Source: Notospermus geniculatus (taxonomy: Eukaryota > Nemertea > Pilidiophora > Heteronemertea > Lineidae). From it: a stretch of DNA of 64,000 nucleotides. Position 1 is the first letter of the stretch. Every line of letters begins with the position of its first letter. A program made the position numbers and the translations under genes. The stretch spans positions 154,162 through 218,161 of the forward strand of contig NMRB01000541.1 of the NCBI GenBank assembly GCA_002633025.1. Direction: 5' to 3'. Shown in pieces: positions 55,546-64,000 of the stretch. Under the pieces are notes generated by a model, which saw only the letters and a program-made list of their open reading frames with translations, had not been told where the DNA came from and did not search any database.

Positions 55546-56250
55546 TTGAGGCCAAACAGGAATGAAGAATCCAGTTTTGTACGAGTTCTATGGCATCCAC
55601 TATTTGTTGTCCTTCGTGGCACTATCTCTCACCAACAGGACCACTTACTTCAGAATCTCCATCCCAACCACACCACGAACTTGTGCATCTGACATAATAT
55701 GGCCATAAACAACCCAGTCACCATCTTATCTCTCACTCCGCAGCACGCGGCCCGAACGCCGTCCATAGTTCCACACACGCTCAGGTACGATAAAAGAAAC
55801 CGTGTGTCATTTGCATGCCGTGGAACGCTAGCCTCACTCCCAATGCATCGAGGAATACAAGCTCGGCGAAGCTTGGTATGGCCGAACAACGATTGATTTT
55901 CCTCTTTGGAATCTTGAATGTGATGTTTGTGTCTAATGGGACTGTTCCAAGGAGGAAGAAGGAACATCGTTTCCCTCTGCTCGAGGATGAGCCGTAGTCG
56001 ACTCTTCGCATTCAAATCAGTTGTTGAGAGGGGAGCTGGGTTACTCAGAGTTCCTTATTGATGACCGCAAGTGGTACTTCATGGCCAGCGTTGTGAAGTC
56101 CTGACTGGTGAAATGCTTCTGTCAGTTTTTGCCTTTATGGCATGAGTGAGGCATCTTTCAGTTGTGGGCAAAGCAGACTTTTGCCTGACACATTCACATA
56201 CTTCTAAATGTTGCTGAACGAGTTGCTCATTCTGACGTTTATTGGTGAAA
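55546..56250. other. No recognisable feature
   Basis: Overlapping frames on both strands at 55650-56015 (up to 121 codons) show no domain and no consistent coding signal. Confidence 0.4.
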
Positions 56251-56259
56251 CTAGCTTGA

Positions 56260-56393
56260 GGGTGTCTACAATCCGAAGATCGATGACTTCTACAAAACGA
56301 TGACCCCAAGTACTACAAAACGATGACCCTACTACAAAATGATGATCCCACGTACTAGGTCATCGATCTTCGATCTTCGGATTGTAGACACCC
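56260..56393. mobile_element. 134-bp Mutator-like MITE with 9-bp target duplication
   Basis: Left GGGTGTCTACAATCCGAAGA and right TCTTCGGATTGTAGACACCC are perfect inverse repeats, continued by ATCGATGAC words. The interior is three short tandem copies of CTACAAAACGATGACC. CTAGCTTGA flanks both ends exactly (56251-56259 and 56394-56402). Confidence 0.92.
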
Positions 56394-56402
56394 CTAGCTT
56401 GA

Positions 56403-57194
56403 TGGCTCTTGGCCTCCAGGGACTCAGATATTTTCAAAAAGGTTATATGTACTCTCAAGTGATTCAGATTTTGCAAGGTATGATGCCAACCTGTGGTGTC
56501 CAATTAAAATTCCTGCTTCCAACCTGTAGATTTTGGTGTTGTTTCATCGATTACATGGTGACATGGATTGATAAGAATTTTTTTGGTCTAACGAGGCCAA
56601 CAAGTTTGTAATGAGCAGGAGGCCCTAAAAACTGAAAGTGGAGTTGCAGATTGGTGGAAATTCAGTGCTTCACAGTGTCAACATCAGCTTGGTTTCTAAA
56701 TATTTACATTCCTAGGCCCAGGTCAACACTCAGCAGGCCTAGGAATCAAACACTAAATCAATTTCAGCATTCCTATCACCCGGATTCTGGTTTGACTGGG
56801 AGTCTGTACAACTTCATTGTTTTCGTATTCCATCAATTCAATTTGGGAATTTTGCCATTTCTTCTTTGAAACGTGGCTAATTCTTTACTCAATGACAACT
56901 CGTGTAGCTGAAGATGCTATTATGACTTTTTCCTTCGATCAAGCGTTTGGCGTTAATGCAAAATGCCAACGTCTTAGCTGTCAGCGTGTCACCTTCCCGG
57001 TGCTGGGTGATTAGGGAACAAGCTTCTATTGTCATGGTGACAAGGTGGGATGCTGTGGTTTAATTAGCTTGACGCCACTCTTTGATGTGCATTCTAGGAC
57101 TCAATCCCTGATGATGTATGCAGGACATGCCAAATTCTAAAAAGGAACTTAAATTGTGTCAACAAATCTTGATGCAGGGAAAATTTGAAGGCAG
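56403..57194. other. No recognisable feature
   Basis: Unique sequence. Confidence 0.4.
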
Positions 57195-57826
57195 TGGGTG
57201 TGTGCCGATGCTGATATCAGATGACACACCTCACCTTTTGCGTTTTTTGATGCAACTTCATCACGTGTGCCTGAAAATTCAAAAAGAGCATAGTGTGTGT
57301 TTGTAAAAAAGACAGAACTAGTGTTCATTGTAAACAACCATTTTGCCGCAGGTCCTGCATCATAACAGAAATCTTCTTATTTGTTTACTGGTTTTCGTTA
57401 CCATATAAAACATGTGATATCTTCATTATATTAGTACCATACATATCTAATACAAAACATTTTATCCTATGCCCACAGGCATATCAATCCCCACAGTGTA
57501 TTGCCTGTATNTGGGTGTGTGCCGACTCTGATATCAGAATACACACCTCCCCTTTTGCGTTTTTTGATGCAAATTCATCACGTGTGCCTGAAAATTCAAA
57601 AAGAGCATAGTGTGTGTTTGTAAAAAGACAGAACTAGTGTTCATTGTAAACAACCATTTTGCCGCAGGTCCTGCATCATAACAGAAATCTTCTTATTTGT
57701 TTACTGGTTTTCGTTACCATATAAAACATGTGATATCTTCATTATATTAGTACCATACATATCTAATACAAAACATTTTATCCTATGCCCACAGGCATAT
57801 CAATCCCCACAGTGCATTGTCTGTAT
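57195..57826. repeat. 316-bp direct duplication across a single N
   Basis: 57195-57510 and 57512-57826 are the same sequence with about eight differences (for example GATGCTGATATCAGATGACA against GACTCTGATATCAGAATACA, and one A-run length change). The copies meet exactly at the lone N at 57511. Most likely two haplotypes placed end to end by the assembler. Confidence 0.95.
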
Positions 57827-57861
57827 ATTTCTATGGAATACAGGTTTGAACTTCAACAGTG

Positions 57862-58100
57862 ACACCTCTAAAAGATGCTTTTGCCAAGACTGGACTTTCG
57901 CTGGCACTCTAAAAGATGGTTTCCTGAATATGTTTGCCAAGACCGCACTTAGCTGACACCTCTAAAAGATGGTTTCTTGAATGCTTTTGCCAAGACCGCA
58001 CTTAGCTGACACCTCTAAAAGATGGTTACTTGAATGCTTTTGCCAAGACCGCACTTAGCTGACACCTCTAAAAGATGGTTTCTTGAATGCTTTTGCCTAG
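57862..58100. repeat. 53-bp tandem repeat, about five copies
   Basis: The unit contains GACACCTCTAAAAGATGGTT and CTTGAATGCTTTTGCCAAGA. TCTAAAAG begins at 57961, 58014 and 58067, with two more diverged units upstream. Confidence 0.93.
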
Positions 58101-58432
58101 ACTGGGCTTCCCTGCTTCACCAGCCAATACAACATCACGTTTTTCATTGCACACTCATCAATGGCGTATCGAACAATTCACTGCGGCCGTTGGATGTTCC
58201 CCGCATAATTAGACATCCTGCTCCGGCGAGGTCACATGTATTAAAGTCACATTGCACGACTACCTGCCTTCTCCGAACATCAGAAAGATGGATGGGCCAT
58301 TAACGTAATGTGCCGGCAGAATTAATTAGTTCGACTGCTGCGTGGATTCTAGTGCACTAAATGTTATTGCACGGGAATTAACGCTTTGATGTGACTTTGA
58401 AGTTTTATTTGAGAGCGTGTGATGTCTGGAAT
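58101..58432. other. No recognisable feature
   Basis: Unique sequence. Confidence 0.4.
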
Positions 58433-58480
58433 GCACTCGTTCTGATTTCAGACTTCCAAGTCTGAAATCAGAACGAGTGC
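58433..58480. repeat. Perfect 48-bp hairpin
   Basis: A 23-bp arm starting GCACTCGTTCTGATTTCAGA is followed by CC and then its exact reverse complement. No mismatches. Confidence 0.97.
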
Positions 58481-58516
58481 TCGGTGTACTGTTGTACTGT
58501 TGTACACAGGCTTTGG

Positions 58517-58680
58517 GCCATCCATGATTCAGCAATGGTCGAGTCTGACGCAATGTCTTCGACATCACTGTCGTGGGATTGTCTGCGTTACATCATTCAG
58601 TTTCAGACCGAGGTTGTGGTTGAAATTTTGGCAGAAGTGTGCAGATCTTTGTTGTTTACATCAGTTTGAGAACGGTCTGT
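58517..58680 (+). mobile_element. 245-bp MITE family, copy 4 (5'-truncated)
   Basis: From GCCATCCATGATTCAGC to TTTGAGAACGGTCT it matches the right two thirds of 24380-24624, including CAGTTTCAGACCGAGGTTG. The left arm is missing. Confidence 0.85.
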
Positions 58681-60755
58681 TATGTGGTGGTTTGCGGTCC
58701 CGGTGCTGTTGAGTTGTTGACGGTAAAGTTATGATGTCGCCACGAGGATAAAATCAAGAGAACTTGTTGAGATATTTCCAATGTTGCGCTGACAATCCAC
58801 AGATTTGAAATGCAGTGTTGATCAGAGAAAATAAATCTGCATGAAACCAGATGACTCACTTGTAATAAGGATGATTTCAAAAATAAATTGCGGCTGTCGA
58901 GACCAAAAATCTATATCTGAGTCTGAACCTCGTAGCTGGCTATGAATTGCGGTCTATCTCCCGGGGTTGGTACTATAGATCTCAACCCAGATTCTCTCCG
59001 TGTTCGGAAATGCTGCATTGGCTGGATGAGCAATTGTGCAAGTTTCAGTGCGAGAAAATCTATTTGGAACAGAAGTGGGATCCCACAAGTGTGCGTTGAG
59101 TGATTCTGGTGAGGAACAGCGATGGATTGGGTTCTGTTTCTAGAGTAACTTGGAGTTGAAATGGGGCAGCATCGCCAGGATGACTTGGCCATTATTCCCA
59201 TGCAGCTTTTGGAGCTGATTCAACCGGATATGGTCTTTCAATATCGGAGGATGATTGTCTTCAGCCTGGGAACTTGAAGTGTTCATCTTCCCAACATTTT
59301 CCTTTCATTTATCCAATTACGGCAAAAAATAACTTGAGATCTAAAAATAGCTCGAAAACAAAGCGAGTTATTAACGCATTGTTCCATTCACATGTACGAT
59401 AATGTCATTAAAGTTTACCATTTCATGCATCAGGTTCCTATTGCTGATATTTGAGAGAATTTACACACACTAGATCGAACAGTATTACATTATTACATGT
59501 GGAATGTATGTAAATATTGGTTCTAGTTGTGGTGGAATGCACTGATTCACTATAGTGCACAAAAAATGTACACAGTTGTGTACTTATGTGAATGCACTTA
59601 TCAGATTATACAACAATTGAAAATGAAACTATGAAAGGTGACGATAATGTTCTTTGAAACTGATATGACCTTTGAGATCATTTGAAAAAAAAACTAGGGA
59701 TAAGATTGGTTATGACAGTTGAATTGCCTTGGCATAAAAACAGGTGAACGTCATACAGGGTGTACCAGAAAATCTGATGCAAATGGTCAAATTCATAACT
59801 TGTGACCCAGTTAGCCTGCACTGAAGTTATTTTTCAATGTGAGCTTAAAATAAATTGTCAGTTTGGAAACTTTTGTTTTAATGAAGTGCAAAAAAGTGGC
59901 CTACTCAAATGATGAAATTCAATTGTCTATCTAATCAAGAAATATTGTATGATTGATAATTACAAAAAAGGTGAAATAATTTCAAATTTCAATTAGCATA
60001 AACTTCTCTTTTTTCGATGGCACTCGACATTTGTGAGCAGCTCCAGCAAAAGCAGGTGCTTGTCGCAAGTGATCATCATTGGTCATCAGTTTACTCAGCT
60101 ATTATCACTGCTGTCCACTACTATCGTCAAAGACATACAGTACATTGTACATGTACATTTCAGCTATTTCCTCGGTTGCAACAAGCGCCTACTTCTGCTA
60201 GAGTGGATCACATGACATTTGTAAATACGCTGTCCAAAAGAGAGAATATTCCACTCTCCCCATACTGAAAGGGTTGATAGTCCCTCCATTCTACAGCATC
60301 TCACTTTTCTCTTAAAGTTTCATCGGAAAAAGCTCACAATAATTTGTCAGAGAAATGTACAATAAATCAGGTGAAAACGTTTGGATTTAGATTAAGGAGT
60401 GTTGGGGATTAGCAGTCAGTAATGAATCACTATTATCAGAGCTGAGTAGTGAGGACTCAGTGACAACAAAACCTGACTTCAGGCCTATTAACCTTTCCTT
60501 TCTGACTCGTTGATTAGTGGAGCAGATTATGTTTAGGAGAAGGCACTGTTCTGAGAGTTCCAAAACCTTTATGGGCCGTATTTCATGTCCTTGGATGATG
60601 GCTTAAGTTGATAGTGAGATAAATTGGGTGATGTGCACCAGGAATGCTTGCCAATAAGCTGACGTTTCTCACCAAAATGAAGAACGCACATGACTTAATA
60701 TCCTGACAGGGCAGTGCCGGAGCGGTTGTACCAAAGAGGTTAAAAACAGAGCAAA
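58681..60755. other. No recognisable feature
   Basis: 2 kb of unique AT-rich sequence. ACAGGGTGTACCAGAAAA at 59754 looks like a transposon end, but no partner end was found. Confidence 0.4.
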
Positions 60756-60865
60756 ACAATGCAGTAACAATGTAGTAACAATGCAGTAACAATAACAATG
60801 TAGTAACAATGAGGTAACAATGTAGCAACAATGCAGTAACAATCCAAAACAATGCAGTAACGTTG
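60756..60865. repeat. 12-bp tandem repeat
   Basis: Imperfect repeats of AACAATGCAGTA and AACAATGTAGTA. Confidence 0.9.
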
Positions 60866-60990
60866 CGTCATGATGTCCTTGATGCAGGGAAACAGGGACG
60901 AAATTGGAAAAGTAGGTGTTTAACCACTCACAGTTCCTCCAAGTGGCTGTACTCCGCTGGTTCCTCATTATAAAGGCTACCAGGATACCA

Positions 60991-61190
60991 GAGCCCAGCC
61001 TTCGCTCACGCTACCTGTCCTCCACACAGGAATAGTTCGTACACAAACTGATTACAGCGATTAGATGGCTTGAGCTGCGGGTCAAGGAAGGAGCCCAGCC
61101 TTCGCTCACTCTCCCTGTCCTCCACACAGGAATAGTTGGTAGACAAACTGATTACAGCGATTAGACGGCTTGAGCTGCGGGTCAAGGAAG
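60991..61190. repeat. 100-bp tandem duplication, two copies
   Basis: GAGCCCAGCCTTCGCTCAC begins at 60991 and 61091. Both copies continue with CCTGTCCTCCACACAGG, CTGATTACAGCGATTAGA and GGCTTGAGCTGCGGGTCAAG, with five or so substitutions. Confidence 0.95.
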
Positions 61191-61891
61191 GAGGACAAAC
61201 ACTAAAGACGGTGAGAGGCTTTTCAATTGACAGCAAACCAATAACTTCTACATTAGTCACAAACTCCAACCAAACACATCGCCACAGAAGCAGACGCACT
61301 CGCAACAGAGAGTCAGTCGGTGTGCTTGATCAACGGGGCCCGCGTTCGTTATTAAAAAATCGCATCTTACTCATGTGACCATCGATCGTCGTGACAACCA
61401 TTCTTGAAACACCATTATAGAAACATGAGCTGATCGTTTTTTTCTCGGCTCCTCACAATTGATTCTTGTGTATTACGACTGGCGGCCATGCCGTGGACGG
61501 TCCATTGTTCTTGTGTTTTTCTCTCTGGATGGAGGCCTTCATAGACCACCAGCCCCATATTTACTCTGGTGTTTTCCCACAAGGTGCTCTTGGCGTGAAT
61601 GTGAAAATGAGGCTGAGTCTCAGCGGGTTTGGCGTTTTATCAATTGCGGTTACTCAGGGAATCGTACTTTGCATTATTTAGCATGTTTCATTGGCTGCGA
61701 TGGCGGTTTATCCGTTTTATTGCAAATCTATAATGAAGCATTTGGAGTCACAGCGACTGACACTCATGTGTACACCATACCATCATGCAAGTGTTAAGCA
61801 CTCTGCTGTGGAACTCAAAATTTAATGCTAACGGGCTAAAAACGAGCTGCAGATCATGGTGGCCCTTGAAGCTAATGTCACTCCACTTAAA
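61191..61891. other. No recognisable feature
   Basis: Unique; overlapping frames at 61459-61797 have no recognised domain. Confidence 0.4.
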
Positions 61892-61972
61892 CATCCTCCC
61901 ACAGCAGGGCTTTGGTCTCGCCAATGTTCATATGCTTGCACAGTGGATGAAGAACCCCTGCTGGGGAGGATG
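61892..61972 (-). mobile_element. Hairpin MITE, copy 2
   Basis: Reverse complement of the family at 32902-32996: CATCCTCCCACAGCAGGG and CCCTGCTGGGGAGGATG ends, with TTCATATGCTTG and GGTCTCGCC in the loop. One arm has mismatches, so this is an older copy. Confidence 0.85.
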
Positions 61973-62225
61973 CACTCGAAGGATATCAGAAGTGCTGTGT
62001 GGTTCATGCGTCTGATGGAGTTAGCAATGTTGGCAGGCTTAGTGTTCAAAAGGTTGAAGTTTGGGTAGTGACGTTGCTATTTGGAATGCTATGCATGGGC
62101 TGAGTTGATAACCAGAAGGCTGGTGCCACCTGCCTGAACTGATGGTCTACGTTTAGGCCTAGTTCGTTGCAGACCGAACCATGGTGAACAACAAAGTTCA
62201 CAATGATAATTTTAAATTGGTGACT

Positions 62226-62345
62226 ATTTCTAGGACATTTTCCCTCCGGACATTTACCCCTGTAGCTGTCCTGGGGGGGGGGNCATGTCCAGGGGCAAAT
62301 GTCCGGGGCCACATATCCAGGGGGGGGGGCAAATGTCCTGGTACC
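62226..62345. repeat. Low-complexity G-run segment with a single N
   Basis: GGACATTT, GGCAAATGTCC and runs of ten G repeat around an N at 62283. Similar words on both sides of the N suggest a forced contig join. Confidence 0.7.
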
Positions 62346-64000
62346 GAGATTGGTAGTCGTTCAAACAGAATGTCGCCCCACCCTGGTAGTCAAACCCGTC
62401 GCTACGGCACCAATCATCAAGCATCAAGTACCAATGTTGTTGCCCACAAAGCCAACTAGTCATTGCTAGCTTTAGCTAATGCTACATCAAGAGCACTCTG
62501 TTATTTTGAGAGATATTGAAAAAAACCGGAAAACTTTGTGAAGCAGATGATGTCAGGTCTGCATCATACAAGCTGTTCATGTGGCGGTGTAGGCCGTCGC
62601 TTACTTCATGTAGCACACCATGAAAATGAAATGCTAACTCGAATACTGTGAAGCTCATCGCAAACACTTCGCCGCTAGCTATGTCAACATAGACGAGAAT
62701 GAACGAACCTTGGTCGTATGTGATGGGACAGGAACGGGAAATGGGAAATGAGATTTCACCGTCATTGAGGTAATTACTTGCTTCGTTTCTTGGGCAAATA
62801 TGCCATAAAAAATTCCAGCAGGCCGTGCCGTATTAAAGGTGAAACTTTAGTGTAAACTGAAAGACACGCTGCCTGTATTATAATGACAATGAGGAAGCAA
62901 GCGTGGTCATAATCTATTGACCATTATACGAGGGATGTGGAGTAATGAGATTATTCAAAGATAAAGGTCAATTAAAGGCACATTAATTGTCGTTATTCAT
63001 GGTGTGGTGTTGGTCTTGGATAAAGGGAGGTGTAGCCATTGGTTGTATGGTCAGCTTAATTGACAAGTGATGGGTCCATTGCTAAGATAAATTAACCCTT
63101 GGATGATCAAGGTCAGTGTATGTGGAAAATGTAGGTCAAAATCAAGGTCAAATGTCAAGGTCAACTTGGTGGTTCTTCTGAAAAGTACATGTATTCAGTG
63201 ATTCTTTATAAATATTGTAGATCTTCTTAGTTGAAGGATGATGAAAAAATATTGATGAGTTTGCTTCTAAGAAGAGCCAAAACAGTCCAGCAGGTTGTAA
63301 ATTTCATTTCTTGCCCACATGATGATGTGATCGAATCCTCAATTTCGCGAGGCTGCCGTCAAAATCCAGTGGCTCCACTTAATCTAAGGTTGGATGAACA
63401 TTGCAATCTTTCCGATACATTCAACATGATCTATGTGTTGCCTATTTGAGTCATCGTTGATGTACGTTTACGGTCTACTGGATATGGCCACCTGGCAGAT
63501 TGCTTAGAAGTTTCGTTAATTGCATCTTGTAATAGAAGTCGGCAACTTGCTGTCAATGTCCATGGATGAGGTTTTACAGGAGGACTCCTTTCTGTGAGTG
63601 GGCGCTAAACAAAATTCTCTGGCTCTGCAACAGCCCTGCTGGTTGAAGCTATACAGTATGTCAGAAATGCTAACACTCGCAGCCTAACCATGAGTGAAGT
63701 ACACGTGTACCATGCCAAGGCAAGTACTTGCTCAACATAAACAAAGTCTGGTGTATCGGGAATGGCGGCCAGTCTCGGCGATCTGCCGTAGCTGGGGAGA
63801 GGATGAGATCATTAAAACCAGTCTGAGCTGTGGGATTAAGTAAACTGATCAATGCCTTTGGGGAGTCCAGGGTTATATTTCATACGAGCTCACGTTAACT
63901 AACTAAATCCAGAGTTAATGTATTGCGTGAAGCTTGGTTCAGAGTAAGAAGTATTTGATGTGCCAAGGTAGGCTTAGACTTGGCTGTTTGAAACGGCTTG
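62346..64000. other. No recognisable feature
   Basis: 1.65 kb of unique sequence; no exon, repeat or palindrome that I can support. Confidence 0.4.

Noticed and set aside
55650-56015. Overlapping frames of 60-121 codons on both strands
   Set aside because: No recognisable domain, several overlapping phases, and no shared signal with a known exon.
58433-58480. microRNA precursor
   Set aside because: Arms are perfectly complementary with a 2-bp loop, too short and too perfect for a typical animal pre-miRNA.
59754-59771. Transposon end ACAGGGTGTACCAGAAAA
   Set aside because: No matching inverse end or target duplication was found nearby.

Overview
This is eukaryotic DNA, most likely from a marine invertebrate. 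It has no operons, no Shine-Dalgarno layout and no open frame with the length or composition of a normal gene. It does contain several tRNA-derived SINEs, a CR1-like reverse-transcriptase relic, and short inverted-repeat (MITE-type) DNA transposons of at least six kinds. The palindromic word AGGCCTA recurs throughout, and there are tandem elements rich in TCGTCC. I cannot fix the phylum; an echinoderm, hemichordate, lancelet or mollusc would all fit. I recognise no host protein-coding exon. The window reads as intergenic or large-intron DNA, and nearly all legible content is repeat.

Layout. 0-3.3 kb: a SINE, a 319-bp MITE with 5-bp target duplications, and mostly unique DNA. 3.5-11.9 kb: a satellite-like region. 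Six copies of a composite unit, about 730 bp apart where adjacent, are interrupted by short MITEs, a 31-unit minisatellite made of 76- and 74-bp units, a 52-bp repeat, an assembly gap and a 145-bp tandem array. 12-19.5 kb: SINEs, a hAT transposase relic, a CpG-rich palindrome, a CR1 reverse-transcriptase relic, a 1,014-bp foldback element and an A-rich retroposon tail with an 18-bp target duplication. 20-30 kb: MITEs, two elements of one hairpin-ended superfamily carrying CTCF-like motifs (the first contains the second gap), and 23-bp and 104-bp tandem arrays. 31-42 kb: a second foldback element (881 bp), a Mutator-like element with a 9-bp target duplication, one weak candidate for a small membrane protein, and a PIF/Harbinger-type MITE. 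42-58 kb: long stretches with no recognisable feature, a cluster of nuclear-receptor half-site pairs, five further MITEs and a near-identical 316-bp duplication separated by a single N. 58-64 kb: a perfect 48-bp hairpin, small tandem repeats and unique DNA.

No genes can be seen working together here. What is coherent is the mobile-element history: recognisable target duplications of 2, 3, 4, 5, 7, 9 and about 18 bp, nested insertions at the same base of different satellite copies, and tandem arrays that appear to have expanded from within dispersed elements. All boundaries were read by eye. Family names rest on terminal sequence and target-duplication length, not on database comparison.
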